Of a DNA stretch of 64,000 nucleotides, positions 52,090 through 60,830 are shown in pieces; position 1 is the first letter of the stretch; every line of letters starts with the position of its first letter. Origin of the DNA: Streptomyces bathyalis (GTDB lineage Bacteria > Actinomycetota > Actinomycetes > Streptomycetales > Streptomycetaceae). The DNA is taken from positions 3,720,001-3,784,000 of the forward strand of contig NZ_CP048882.1 of assembly GCF_015910445.1 (NCBI RefSeq), in the 5' to 3' direction. The position numbers and the translations under genes were made by a program. The notes under the pieces were generated by a model that saw only the letters and a list, made by a program, of their open reading frames with translations, had not been told where the DNA came from and did no database searches.

Positions 52090-52464
52090 GTTGCACCTCC
52101 TTCCCAGATGCCCTCGGCTCTAGTGCGCCTTCCAGTGTCACCTGGGGGCGCGCATGCTGTGTTCGTACGTCGGTCCGGTACTGCTTACTGATCGTATCCA
52201 CGCGCGGGGAAAACGGGTGGTTCCCCAAGGGGGCCCGACAGAGGAGTGTCACCTCTCACACCACGCACTCCCTCGTCCTCGCCGTCACACCCTCGCATGG
52301 ATCGCACCGTCCCCGAAGCCAGTGTCCCGTAGTCGTACGGGCACCTGCGGGGGCGACCCGGGATGTGAAGCCACCGCTGCCAGCGTGCTAATCTTTTGGG
52401 CGTCGGCAGGCCCCTCAGGTTGGTCCTCCGGCCGTCTCTCCGCTCACGGCGGGGGGCACCCGAT
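52090..52464. other. divergent region before fhaA and tRNA-Leu
   Basis: No gene is supported in this 375-base interval. It should carry the fhaA-pstP-rodA-pbpA-pknB promoter on the minus strand and the tRNA-Leu promoter on the plus strand. A candidate for the latter is described separately. Confidence 0.5.
52363..52394 (+). promoter_or_regulatory. candidate tRNA-Leu promoter
   Basis: TAATCT at 52389-52394 with TGC before it (extended -10 type) lies about 70 bases before the tRNA. GTGAAG around 52364-52369 is a possible -35 region. Inferred from spacing only. Confidence 0.4.
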
Positions 52465-52548
52465 GCGCGGGTGGCGGAATAGGCAGACGCGCTGGATTCA
52501 GGTTCCAGTGTCCGAAAGGACGTGGGGGTTCAACTCCCCCCTCGCGCA
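52465..52548 (+). tRNA. tRNA-Leu (CAG anticodon)
   Basis: An 84-nt class II tRNA. Acceptor GCGCGGG pairs with CTCGCGC (one G-U). The anticodon stem CTGGA/TCCAG encloses TTCAGGT with CAG. A long variable arm TGTCCGAAAGGACGT and T arm GGGGGTTCAACTCCCCC follow. Discriminator A; no CCA encoded. Confidence 0.97.
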
Positions 52549-52563
52549 CACAGAGAGACACCG

Positions 52564-52607
52564 AGCGGGTCCCGGTCAGTGACGAAAGTCGCGACGGGGC
52601 CCGCTTC
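52564..52607 (+). terminator. terminator after tRNA-Leu
   Basis: AGCGGGTCCC (52564-52573) pairs with GGGGCCCGCT (52596-52605) with one wobble, followed by T residues. The remaining DNA to 52845 has no supported gene. Confidence 0.6.
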
Positions 52608-52845
52608 TCGTTGGGTGCGCGTGCTTCAGGCGTCTCGCTGAGACGGTTGATCTCCCACGAAAGACCATCTTCTACGCATAAGGTCCGCACTGGGGCAAAT
52701 CCCCCCATACGGGCCCTACTTGATGATCTTCAGTTGCGGTGGCCCGAGTTCACCAGGCTTGGGGATCAGGCCGGGTCGGGCAGGGGCCCGTTCACCCAGC
52801 CTCCTCTGCGGACGTCTTCTCCCGGGGCCGCCCGCTGACATGAGG

Positions 52846-53259
52846 CTAAGAGAGCGGCTCGTAGCAGTCGTAATTGCGCTGAGCGATGATCTTCCCGTCC
52901 CGGAATTCGAGGAAGGCCGCGATGTGCGCGCGCATGACGTGGCCTGCCGGCAGGTTCCCGAAGGGGACAGCCAGCGTGCCGGACCATTTGACCTCCAGTG
53001 CGACCTGGTCGCCGGAGGCCACTGCATTGATCACTTCGTAGTGCTGACCGGTCAGCAGCGTGCGGGCCTGCGCATATGCGGCGAGACTCTCTGTGAGATC
53101 ACGGTCGACGCCCGCCGGAAACAGCGCGTTGGGCAGTTGGGCGTGGACCATGTCCGGGTGCAGGAACTGCTTGAGTTCCTCCGGTGCCGCCAGCCGGGCC
53201 ACTGCTTCGTGGTAGCGGAGAGCGGTACGCACGTTGGGGGGTCCGTCGGATTGCATCAT
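52846..53259 (-). CDS. SnoaL-like nuclear transport factor 2 fold protein
   Basis: From the ATG at 53257-53259 this is 137 residues, a typical SnoaL-like size. It has RTALRYHEAVARLAAPEELKQ, FLHPDMVHAQLPNALFP, and GDQVALEVKWSGTLAVPFGN then HIAAFLEFRDGKIIAQRNYD, the usual ligand-pocket cone of this fold. Members act as cyclases, isomerases or ketosteroid-like binders; activity unknown here. It diverges from a MarR gene with an operator-like repeat between them, and is probably its target. Confidence 0.8.
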   Translation of the reverse strand: MMQSDGPPNVRTALRYHEAVARLAAPEELKQFLHPDMVHAQLPNALFPAGVDRDLTESLAAYAQARTLLTGQHYEVINAVASGDQVALEVKWSGTLAVPFGNLPAGHVMRAHIAAFLEFRDGKIIAQRNYDCYEPLS

Positions 53260-53260
53260 A

Positions 53261-53291
53261 TGCACAACCCTAGTTGCACAACCGTGGTTGT
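53261..53291. promoter_or_regulatory. likely MarR operator
   Basis: TGCACAACC occurs at 53261-53269 and 53275-53283 as a direct repeat, 14 bases apart. ACAACC-GT-GGTTGT at 53278-53291 is an inverted repeat. It lies between the divergent SnoaL-like and MarR starts, where the regulator would control both. Confidence 0.6.
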
Positions 53292-53309
53292 CAAATAGAT
53301 GCTGGGGGC

Positions 53310-53792
53310 ATGCGCGAATCAGTTGATCCATCCAGCCTCGATCTGGGCAGCCTCGCTCTGTTCGTCGGCTTCGCCGCCACCAGCGCGATCCAGGCAGACC
53401 TCGCCTCGATGGGCTTCGGCGACCTACGGATGTCCCACGGGTACGTGTTCCAGCACTTGATCGACGCGCGGCCGACGGTGAGTGACCTGTCAGCGAAGCT
53501 CGACATGACCCAGCAGGGAGCCTCCAAGGTTGTCGCGGAGCTGGAGCGGCTCGGCTATGTCGAACGCCTGCCAAGCCCTCATGACGCCCGCATCCGCCAT
53601 GTCGTCCTCACGCACCGGGGCAGGGACGCCGTCAGTGCCGCTCGGCGTGCGCGCGAACGACTCGAGGGACGTCTGCGTGAGCACTCCGATCCGGTGGCTT
53701 TTGACGCAGCCCGGTCGGTACTTGTCGGTCTCCTCGACGAACTGGGAGGCGCGGCGGCGATCCACCGTCGCGATGTCAGGCCGCCGCGTTGA
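53310..53792 (+). CDS. MarR family transcriptional regulator
   Basis: A 160-residue winged-helix regulator. It starts RESVDPSSLDLGSLALFVGF. The recognition region is TVSDLSAKLDMTQQGASKVV and the wing is LPSPHDARIRHVVLTHRGRD, a well conserved MarR arrangement. ATG 53310 has CTGGGGG before it. It probably represses itself and the divergent SnoaL-like gene until a small ligand binds. Confidence 0.88.
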   Translation: MRESVDPSSLDLGSLALFVGFAATSAIQADLASMGFGDLRMSHGYVFQHLIDARPTVSDLSAKLDMTQQGASKVVAELERLGYVERLPSPHDARIRHVVLTHRGRDAVSAARRARERLEGRLREHSDPVAFDAARSVLVGLLDELGGAAAIHRRDVRPPR

Positions 53793-54037
53793 CGGAGAGG
53801 CTGCGGTGCGGCACGGGCCATTCTGGCTGCCGATCCGCAAGGACCAGGTGGAGATCGGCGAGCAGTGACGGTCAACTGCCTGGTGATCTTCCGTTTCGCA
53901 TGCAGGAGTTGATCACGCCGGAGCGGGTGCGAGGTGGCAGCCGGTGGAGGCAGACCTCGACGACGTGGTGGCGGTCCCGGTCGAAGTGGGGGACGCACAC
54001 GTCGAGTCGGGCGCTCCGCGGGACCTGTCACCCCTCG

Positions 54038-55123
54038 TCAGAGGACGACGACATGGCCGGTGCGCGGGGCGGTCTGTCCGGACTGGACCTCGTGCCAGAC
54101 CTTCTCCAGGGCCGAGGGGCCGTGGCTGTGAACGACGTCGACCCACCCCTCGACGACAGGGGCGAACCTCCGCCAGGCGTCGGCGAAGCGGCGGTTCAGC
54201 CCTTCGCGGCCCCACTCGGCGACGCGCTTTCGCATCTGGTCGGGTGCGAAGAACATGCCCGGTCCGGTGTCGTCCAGGGTGCCGGCGGGGCCGGGCTGCT
54301 GGTTGGTGACGCCGACCACGACGTGGTGCACAAGAGCATCGCCGAGGTGGGTGCGCAGAGTGGCGGTCAGGGCCTCATCGCCTGCGAAGTCGGCGTACAG
54401 GGCGGGCTGCGAGGGGGAGAGGGAGGTGGCGTCCTCGTAGGCGAGCACCTGGTCGTAGCAGCCGAGGCTCTCGGTGAAGTCCACGTTGCGCCGCGAAGTC
54501 AGGCCCACCACCTCGCATCCCTGTCCCTGGAGCAGGAAGGCCGCGCCGTAGGCGGTCTTGCTCGACGCGGACGACAGGACGACGGTGCGGGCCCCCAGGA
54601 ACGAGTTGTCGACGAGCCAGTCGGCCAGCATGAAAGAGGTCCAGAACAGCGGGCGGTAGAGGATCTGCAGGTCTTCGCGGTCCGCTTCGTATGCGAGATC
54701 GCTCGTGGTGAGCGTGTAGGCGTTGTAGGGCGTCGGCAGCGTCGCGCGGTGGGGGTTCGCGTCCCGGAAGCCGCGCTCGTCCACCCGGCCCGGGCGCACC
54801 AGCAGGTGGCTCCCCGATGGCAAGTAGCCGTAGAGGCGGCTGCCGGGCTCGATGCCGTCGACCCGGGAGGCGACGACCTCTGCAAAGCCCCAGAGAGGGA
54901 CGATGCCCCAGCCTGCGCGGGTGGGGAAGAACTCCCAGTAGCGGAAGGAGTCTCCGAGCGCGGCGTAGGTGACGTTGTTGGCGGTGAGGCCGACGCGATC
55001 GACCCGCAGCAGCGCCTCCCCGTCCCGCAGCTCCGGGACCGGCGCGGCGACCAGCTGCGCGGTCGAGAGATCAGTGCGTCCGACGACCAGGTTCCAGCCG
55101 TCCGGTAGGGCAGTGGCGTCCAT
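54038..55123 (-). CDS. DUF2855 family protein
   Basis: A 361-residue protein of the DUF2855 group, distantly related in fold to medium-chain dehydrogenases. Segments are PELRDGEALLRVDRVGLTANN, YWEFFPTRAGWGIVPLWGFA, GSRLYGYLPSGSHLLVRPGR and VVLSSASSKTAYGAAFLL, which has a nucleotide-binding look. A zinc-binding site is not visible. It diverges from a TetR gene across a perfect operator. The reaction is unknown. Confidence 0.82.
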   Translation of the reverse strand: MDATALPDGWNLVVGRTDLSTAQLVAAPVPELRDGEALLRVDRVGLTANNVTYAALGDSFRYWEFFPTRAGWGIVPLWGFAEVVASRVDGIEPGSRLYGYLPSGSHLLVRPGRVDERGFRDANPHRATLPTPYNAYTLTTSDLAYEADREDLQILYRPLFWTSFMLADWLVDNSFLGARTVVLSSASSKTAYGAAFLLQGQGCEVVGLTSRRNVDFTESLGCYDQVLAYEDATSLSPSQPALYADFAGDEALTATLRTHLGDALVHHVVVGVTNQQPGPAGTLDDTGPGMFFAPDQMRKRVAEWGREGLNRRFADAWRRFAPVVEGWVDVVHSHGPSALEKVWHEVQSGQTAPRTGHVVVL

Positions 55124-55138
55124 GGCAGGGAAACGTAC

Positions 55139-55160
55139 TTGAATCCGGATTCGGATTCAA
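55139..55160. promoter_or_regulatory. TetR operator, perfect 9-4-9 inverted repeat
   Basis: TTGAATCCG (55139-55147) and CGGATTCAA (55152-55160) are exact reverse complements around GATT. It lies between the DUF2855 and TetR starts and touches the first TetR ATG (55160), so binding would block both promoters. Confidence 0.8.
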
Positions 55161-55813
55161 TGGTGACTAGTATGCCGAGCATGCCGTCTGCCGAGCCCGC
55201 ACCGTCCGACACCTCCGCCCCCCGGCGCACCCCGCGTGGGACCCGCACCCGGGACGCCCTGGTCGCGGGCGCTCGGCGGATCTTCGAACGGGACGGTTAC
55301 CTGGACTCCCGGATCGTCGACATCGCGGCCGAGGCAGGGGTGGCCACCGGCAGCTTCTACACCCACTTCGCCTCCAAGGACGACGTCTTCGCAGCCGTCC
55401 TCGCGGACCTGCAGGACGAGATGCTGCACGCGGGAGTAAGCGATTCCAGCCGCACCGAGCTGCGGCTCGGTGTCGAGGAAGCGAACCGGGCCTATCTCGA
55501 GTCATACCGCCGCAACGCCGCACTGATGGCCGCCATGGAGCAGGCCGCCGCCGTGGACCGCCGGTTCCTGCAGCTGCGGCTGCAGCGCTCGCAGGCGTTC
55601 ATCGACCGCAGCGCCGCAGCGATCACGCGGCTCCAGGAGGCGGGACTCGCCGACCCTGAACTCGACCCGGCCGTCACCGCCCGGGCGCTCAGCGCGATGG
55701 TCAGCCGTCTCGCGTACGTGACATTCGCCGCCGATCAGCCTCTGCCCTTCGAGACCTTGGTGGAGACCCTCACCCGGCTCTGGATGAACGCGCTGCGCAT
55801 GCCCCAGGCGTGA
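55160..55813 (+). CDS. TetR family transcriptional regulator
   Basis: A 217-residue regulator from ATG 55160; ATGs at 55172 and 55181 are alternatives, and no good ribosome binding site separates them. The HTH is RIVDIAAEAGVATGSFYTHF followed by ASKDDVFAAVLADL, a standard TetR layout, and the C-terminal half is the ligand and dimer domain with RRFLQLRLQRSQAFIDRS. It likely represses itself and the DUF2855 gene. Confidence 0.9.
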   Translation: MVTSMPSMPSAEPAPSDTSAPRRTPRGTRTRDALVAGARRIFERDGYLDSRIVDIAAEAGVATGSFYTHFASKDDVFAAVLADLQDEMLHAGVSDSSRTELRLGVEEANRAYLESYRRNAALMAAMEQAAAVDRRFLQLRLQRSQAFIDRSAAAITRLQEAGLADPELDPAVTARALSAMVSRLAYVTFAADQPLPFETLVETLTRLWMNALRMPQA

Positions 55814-55851
55814 CCCGGAGAGCGGGGCTCAACTCCTGTGGAAGTGCTGGA

Positions 55852-55895
55852 GAGTTCGGACGGCAGGTCCTTCAATGGCCTTACGGAGGCGTCGA
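55852..55895. repeat. dispersed 44-bp repeat, copy 1
   Basis: This stretch matches 62118-62161 at 38 of 44 positions, with shared runs GAGTTCGGA and TACGGAGGCGTCGA. It lies between the TetR gene and a lipoprotein gene. On the minus strand both copies can be read as DASVRPLK with SEL a few residues on, so it might be a relic of a small reading frame. Confidence 0.75.
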
Positions 55896-55996
55896 CTCCG
55901 AACTCCGAGAGCAGCGAGAGCCGATGCTCGCGCGCAGTCAGAGGGTCTGCTGCGACGGGTACGTTTGTCCCGAGCTGATCCTGCGATGGGAGTGCC

Positions 55997-56563
55997 GTGT
56001 CCCTCTCGATCCCGCGCAGTGCGGGCGCCGTGGCCCTCGCCGTAGCGCTTGCCTTCGGCGCAGGCTGCTCCGGAGAGGAGAAGCCTGCAAGGAAGCCGAC
56101 CACATCGCCCTCATCCCACACATCGACGCCGTCTCCTCCTGCGAAGAGCGCCACCGGATCCCCTTCACCGTCGGCACCGTCGACGACGGCCACCGCCCCC
56201 AAGGACGCTGCGCGCGCCACCGCGCAGCTGACCAGGAATTGGGAGTCACTCTTCTCTCCGGGCCGGACCGTCAAGGAGAAGGTTGGCGTGGTCGAGGACG
56301 GAGAGACACAAGCGCTCATGATCGAGGCGTTCGCTCACGACGAAGGCGCCGAGCAACTGCGCTCACACATCGAAGAGACGAGCTACGACTCGGCCACCGA
56401 AGCACACGTCACCTATTCCCTGACCCGGAACGGCGAAGTGGTGAGATCGTCCGAGGAGGGCACAGCGGTCCGGCAGGACGGCACCTGGAAGGTCTCGCTG
56501 CAGACCATGTGCACGCTCGCCGGGTTCGGCAACGATGTGCCCCGCTCGGGGATGTGTGAGTGA
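55997..56563 (+). CDS. lipoprotein (Mtb12-like)
   Basis: A 188-residue secreted lipoprotein from GTG 55997. The signal ends in the lipobox AFGAGC, followed by a Ser/Thr/Pro-rich spacer (residues 28-70). The folded part contains LTRNWESLFSPGRTVKEKV and VTYSLTRNGEVVRSSEEG and a C-terminal Cys pair (TMCTLAGFG, SGMCE). It resembles the Mtb12-like low molecular weight antigen fold by its layout; this is an inference. Function unknown. Confidence 0.72.
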   Translation: MSLSIPRSAGAVALAVALAFGAGCSGEEKPARKPTTSPSSHTSTPSPPAKSATGSPSPSAPSTTATAPKDAARATAQLTRNWESLFSPGRTVKEKVGVVEDGETQALMIEAFAHDEGAEQLRSHIEETSYDSATEAHVTYSLTRNGEVVRSSEEGTAVRQDGTWKVSLQTMCTLAGFGNDVPRSGMCE

Positions 56564-56738
56564 ACGACCGTCCCGCCGATCCTGAACGGTCAGGCTGCTG
56601 GGACAAAAGACCGAGGGCCCGCATCGTGCAGCCCGGCTCCGGTCACATGACTGTGGACAGTGACCTACACTCGGCCTCCCTTGGCTTCGACTTCCCCGCA
56701 CTTTCGGCGATGCCGGAGAGTGCAGGTCTGAGGACCGC

Positions 56739-57014
56739 ATGGCGCCTGACGGAACGCGCGAGACCTCGCGTCCGAACCGCCCCGGGGACATCTCCCTCTC
56801 CATGGGCGTGGTCGCGTTTCTCTTCTCCTTCGTCCCGGTCATGGGCGATGTGGTCGCCGCGGTCGCCGGCCCGCTCGCGCTCGTCCTCGGCGCGATAGGT
56901 GTCAGGCGCAGCGAACGAGGCGTCGCGACGAACTTCGGGCCCTCCCTCATAGGCGCCACTCTCGGAGCCCTGGCGATTCTTGTCGTCGCGCTGATGTTCG
57001 CGGTGACTCGCTGA
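56739..57014 (+). CDS. DUF4190-like membrane protein
   Basis: A 91-residue protein with two helices: SMGVVAFLFSFVPVMGDVVAAV running into AGPLALVLGAIGVR, and SLIGATLGALAILVVALMFAV. The layout is that of DUF4190 proteins, of unknown role. ATG 56739. Neighbours give no clue to function. Confidence 0.65.
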   Translation: MAPDGTRETSRPNRPGDISLSMGVVAFLFSFVPVMGDVVAAVAGPLALVLGAIGVRRSERGVATNFGPSLIGATLGALAILVVALMFAVTR

Positions 57015-57113
57015 TTACGGAGAGCTGCTGACCGGGCTGCCGACCGGCGACCGGCCGACGGGCTCATCGGTTCGCCTTCCTGTACCAGGTGTCATGGCCG
57101 ATGATGAGCGACC

Positions 57114-57818
57114 ATGCCACGCACGCGCCGGGCGACTGCCGGTCAGCAGGCTCTTGACCTGCTGACCGGAGCTCCCCTGGCCGCTGCACGTGCGGGCCTG
57201 TTCGCACTGATCAGCTTGGCCCTGGGCGTAGGGGCCCACCATCTGCTCACCGGGCAGCCGGTGTCGTCGGCGAGGGTCGGCGCGGCAGCCGGACTGCTGT
57301 TCGTCGCGGGGCTGTTCGGAGCGAGGCGCCGGCGTTCCCTGGGAGCAGTCACCCTCGGGTGCCTGGCTGCGCAGGCCGGGCTGCACGAGGTGCTGGGCGG
57401 TCTCCACGTCACACACTCCGCCGTGGCGATGTCCGGCCAGGGCCACGGTCACGCTGCGGCTTCCACGGCCGTCCCCGGCGGTGGGCTGCTCGCTTCGCAC
57501 GGCGCATGGCACTTCCGGCTGCAGCACTCGCTGACGATGACGGTGGCGCACGTACTGGTCGCGCTGCTCATCGCCGTCGCGATGCACCGCGCCGACGCGG
57601 CGTGCTGGTCCTTGACGACGAGCGGAGCGGGCGCGGTGGCGCTGCTCGTGGCCGCCATCGGCCGGATGTTCTCGGCATGGGGCTGGTCGCCGGCCCGGTG
57701 GGGCCCGAAGCCGGTTCCCCGGCCGGGCCTGTGCTGGGAACGCTCACCGCCGAAGACCTCGGTGCTCGCCGATGTGGTGGTACGGCGCGGTCCTCCGCAG
57801 GGGTTCGGGATCGCCTGA
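57114..57818 (+). CDS. multi-pass membrane protein next to ycnI
   Basis: A 234-residue protein with about five hydrophobic segments, including AGLFALISLALGVGAHHLL, VGAAAGLLFVAGLFGA, MTVAHVLVALLIAVAMHRAD and GAGAVALLVAAIGRMF. Histidines cluster in the loops (MSGQGHGHAAAS and ASHGAWHFRLQH), which could bind copper. It is 54 bases upstream of the YcnI-like gene and probably cotranscribed with it, which points to copper handling. The tail contains VRRGPPQGFG. I recognise no named family. Confidence 0.7.
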   Translation: MPRTRRATAGQQALDLLTGAPLAAARAGLFALISLALGVGAHHLLTGQPVSSARVGAAAGLLFVAGLFGARRRRSLGAVTLGCLAAQAGLHEVLGGLHVTHSAVAMSGQGHGHAAASTAVPGGGLLASHGAWHFRLQHSLTMTVAHVLVALLIAVAMHRADAACWSLTTSGAGAVALLVAAIGRMFSAWGWSPARWGPKPVPRPGLCWERSPPKTSVLADVVVRRGPPQGFGIA

Positions 57819-57872
57819 ACCCGCGGGGCGGCCGAGGCCGCCCTCTTCCACCACATTCTTGGAGCATCACTC

Positions 57873-58577
57873 ATGTCCCGAACAGCTCTACCCGCCCGCG
57901 CGAGCCGCGTGGGCATCGTCGCGGCTGTCACTGCCGCGCTCGTGACGGCCACCGCTGGGCCGGCTGCCGCGCATGTCGAAGTCGAGGCCGAAGGCGCACG
58001 GGCGCTCGCGAAGGACGTCACCATCACCTTCGAAGCCGAATCGGAGTCCGACAGCGCGGGCATCACCAAGCTCGACGTGACCCTGCCCGAAGGCATCGAC
58101 GCGAAGGACGTCACCTACAAGGACGGCCCCGACGGCTGGAAGTTCAAGGCTTCCGGCGACGGATACACCGTCGAAGGCCCCAAGGTCGACGTAGGGGAGA
58201 ACGCGAACCACTCGATCTCGATAGCTCAGTTGCCGGACGCCGAGGAACTGGCGTTCAAGACGCTGCAGAGCTACGACGACGGCCGGACCGACCGGTGGAT
58301 CGAGGTGCCGCAGGAGGGCAAGGCCGAACCGGAGACGCCCGCGCCGGTGCTGAAGCTGGAACCGGCCGAAGACGGCGCATCGGCAGAGCCCCCGGAGTCC
58401 TCCGGTGACGACAGCGCTGAGCCGTCTCCCAGCGAGCAGGCCGATGATGCGGCGGCCCCGAAGGAAGACGACGGACTGCCCATGGCGGTCTGGTTCATCA
58501 TCGTGGCGGGCGTCCTCGCCGCCCTCAGCGCAGCGGGAGTGCTCCTGATGCGGCGCGGCGCGAACTCGGGCAAGTAG
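57873..58577 (+). CDS. ycnI: YcnI family (DUF1775) copper-binding protein
   Basis: A 234-residue secreted, C-terminally anchored protein. The signal peptide ends AGPAAAHVEVE, leaving the histidine at the start of the mature protein, which in the YcnI family binds Cu(II) together with an acidic residue and a tryptophan. The beta-rich domain has AGITKLDVTLPEGIDAKDVT and KDGPDGWKFKASGDGYTVEG. A Glu/Ser/Pro-rich stalk leads to one helix (AVWFIIVAGVLAALSAAGVL) and RRGANSGK. Likely role is copper binding outside the cell. A hairpin terminator follows. Confidence 0.9.
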   Translation: MSRTALPARASRVGIVAAVTAALVTATAGPAAAHVEVEAEGARALAKDVTITFEAESESDSAGITKLDVTLPEGIDAKDVTYKDGPDGWKFKASGDGYTVEGPKVDVGENANHSISIAQLPDAEELAFKTLQSYDDGRTDRWIEVPQEGKAEPETPAPVLKLEPAEDGASAEPPESSGDDSAEPSPSEQADDAAAPKEDDGLPMAVWFIIVAGVLAALSAAGVLLMRRGANSGK

Positions 58578-58584
58578 CAACAAC

Positions 58585-58632
58585 CCGCGTGGGGTCCGGG
58601 ACCGGACCGAACTCGTTCCGTGCCCCACGCGG
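58585..58632. terminator. bidirectional terminator after ycnI
   Basis: CCGCGTGGGG (58585-58594) pairs exactly with CCCCACGCGG (58623-58632); a smaller GTCC/GGAC stem lies in the loop. Between convergent genes ending at 58577 and 58684. Confidence 0.75.
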
Positions 58633-58683
58633 AGCCTGTCCCCGGCCGCCTTTGGTGAGAGAGGCCCTGCCCGAGCCGGCGGG

Positions 58684-60666
58684 TCAGCCGCCGACGTGGA
58701 TGCCGGGGCGACGTTCGGGGTCGGGCTCGTGGCCGCGGACGATCTCGCGGGTGACCGGGGCGGTGTCGCCGCGGCCGAGCAGGAAGTAGCGGAACATGTG
58801 CCGCAGCGGGCTGCCCTCGGCCCACGAGAAATAGCAGTGCGGCTGCACACCCGTGGCGTCGCGCAGGGCGAGCAGGATCGCGGCGATGGCATTGGGGGCG
58901 GCCGGTGCCTCGGCGCGCAGGATCCGGTAACCCTCGACCTCGACGCCGCGCACGACGAGGGATTCGCTGAAGTCGGACGGATCGACCACGTCGATCTCCA
59001 GGAACAGCACGTCGTGCGGGCCGGGAACCGGATTGTCGAGGCGCTGCTCGCGCTCCTTGGCGGAGTACTCCGCCTCGTCCCCGGCCTGACGCTGGTTGGC
59101 GATGATGTCGATGGCGTTGTCGTATTCGAGGGTGTCGGTGATGAACTGGCGGGCTGCCGGGTCGAAGACGATGCGGTCGGCCCGCAGTTCGGTGGTGCGC
59201 GTGACGCGGGAGATCAGCGACACGACGATGATGCCGAGGATGAACAGCCCCGAGATGGCGATGCCGTCGGGCTTGTCGACGATGTTGGCCACCAGCGCGT
59301 AGAGCAGCACGAGTGTGAGCAGCCCGAAGCCTGTTGCGGCCACGTGCCGGCGGCGGCGTACGACCGACACGGTGACCGCGAACGCACCGGAGACCATCAT
59401 GGCCAGGATCCCGGTGGCGTAGGCGCCGGCCTGGTCGTCGACGTCGGCCTCGAACCCGATGGTGATGAGGACGCAGAGGACCGTGTAGACCATCACCACG
59501 GGCCGTACCGCGCGGCCCCATTCGGGGGCCATGCCGTAGTCGGGCAGGTACCGCGGGACGATGTTGACCAGTCCCGCCATGGCCGACGCGCCCGCGAACC
59601 AGAGGATCAGGATGGTGCTGATGTCGTAGACGGTGCCGAACGCCTCTCCGACGTGCTCGTGTGCCAGCCAGGCCAGTGCGCGGCCGTTGGCGGCGCCGCC
59701 GGGCTCGAACTCCTTGTGGGGGATGAGGACGGTGGTCACGAAGCTCGCGGACAGCAGGTAGACGCTCATGATGAGCGCGGCAGTGGTCAGCAGCTTGCGG
59801 GTGTTCCGGATACGGGAGCGCAGCCGCTGCTCGGCATCGGAGCCGTCGGCGGACACGAGCGGCATCATGCTCACCCCGGTCTCGAAGCCGGACAGGCCCA
59901 GCACCAGCAGCGGGAACGCCAGGAGCGCCGGCCCGGCCAGATCGCCGAGGCCGCCTCCGCCTTCGACAAGGGCGTTCGTCCACTCCGACCAGGCGCCGGG
60001 CGTGGTGAAGACGTGCGCCAGACCGACGGCGATGATCACCGCGTTCAGTACCAGGAAGACCGCGACCAGCGGGATCGCCACGCTGACCGCTTCGCTGAAC
60101 CCGAGCAGGAACACCCCTCCGAGTACCAGCAACAACCCGACCGTGATGGCGACTTCATGGCCATGCAGGGCTTGGGGCAGGTAGGGGTTCTCGGTCATGT
60201 GGACCGAAGCGTCCGCCGCGGAGAGGGTGATCGTGATGATCCACGACGTGGCGACGAAGCCGAGCAGGGCGAGCACGAAGAGTTTGCCCCACCAGAACGG
60301 CAGCAGATCCTCCAGCATCGCCACCGACCCGGCGCCGTGGGGGCTCTCCCGGGACACACGCCGGTACATCGGCAGCATCCCCACGAGCGTCAGGAGCACG
60401 ATCAGCAGCGTCGCCAACGGGGAGATGGCCCCGGCCGCGAGCGCCGCGATGGCCGGCACGTACGCGAGGCTGGAGAAGTAGTCCACCCCGGTCAGGCACA
60501 TCACCTTCCACCAGGAGTGCGCCTCCGTGTGCCCCTCGCCCGACTCCGGCCCGACAGGCTGCACCCGGTGGCGAAGCAACCAGCCCGCCAGGCCGGAGTT
60601 CGGCTGGGCCCGCAGCGCAGGGCTGTCCATCGCTTCCGGCACGGCTTGCCCGTTCGCGTCCGCCAC
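58684..60666 (-). CDS. APC family permease
   Basis: A 660-residue amino acid-polyamine-cation superfamily transporter. After 50 hydrophilic residues come about 12 helices: [20 protein letters not shown] with the substrate-site glycine region, [13 protein letters not shown] in a loop, [20 protein letters not shown], and [19 protein letters not shown], which is typical of the family. The last 150 residues form a cytosolic domain with [20 protein letters not shown]. Substrate not predicted. Confidence 0.88.
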   Translation of the reverse strand: MADANGQAVPEAMDSPALRAQPNSGLAGWLLRHRVQPVGPESGEGHTEAHSWWKVMCLTGVDYFSSLAYVPAIAALAAGAISPLATLLIVLLTLVGMLPMYRRVSRESPHGAGSVAMLEDLLPFWWGKLFVLALLGFVATSWIITITLSAADASVHMTENPYLPQALHGHEVAITVGLLLVLGGVFLLGFSEAVSVAIPLVAVFLVLNAVIIAVGLAHVFTTPGAWSEWTNALVEGGGGLGDLAGPALLAFPLLVLGLSGFETGVSMMPLVSADGSDAEQRLRSRIRNTRKLLTTAALIMSVYLLSASFVTTVLIPHKEFEPGGAANGRALAWLAHEHVGEAFGTVYDISTILILWFAGASAMAGLVNIVPRYLPDYGMAPEWGRAVRPVVMVYTVLCVLITIGFEADVDDQAGAYATGILAMMVSGAFAVTVSVVRRRRHVAATGFGLLTLVLLYALVANIVDKPDGIAISGLFILGIIVVSLISRVTRTTELRADRIVFDPAARQFITDTLEYDNAIDIIANQRQAGDEAEYSAKEREQRLDNPVPGPHDVLFLEIDVVDPSDFSESLVVRGVEVEGYRILRAEAPAAPNAIAAILLALRDATGVQPHCYFSWAEGSPLRHMFRYFLLGRGDTAPVTREIVRGHEPDPERRPGIHVGG

Positions 60667-60776
60667 TTCGCTGTCAGCCTCCCTCTCCGCTCAGCGCATC
60701 CGTCACGGCTCTCACGTCGGTGACGAGCACCGAGTATGGCGGTCCCCGTCGGCGCCGACTCGACGGGCCCGCGCGC

Positions 60777-60805
60777 CACCCTCGGCCCCAGTGCGGCCGA
60801 GGGTG
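60777..60805 (-). terminator. terminator after the CPBP gene
   Basis: CACCCTCGGCC (60777-60787) pairs exactly with GGCCGAGGGTG (60795-60805) across 7 bases, downstream of the minus-strand gene ending at 60831. Confidence 0.75.
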
Positions 60806-60830
60806 ACGGAGTCGAAGCCCCGAGCGGATC

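Noticed and set aside
53793..54037. Possible gene remnant between MarR and DUF2855 genes
   Set aside because: No frame gives a recognisable domain or a proper start; the region looks like ordinary intergenic DNA.
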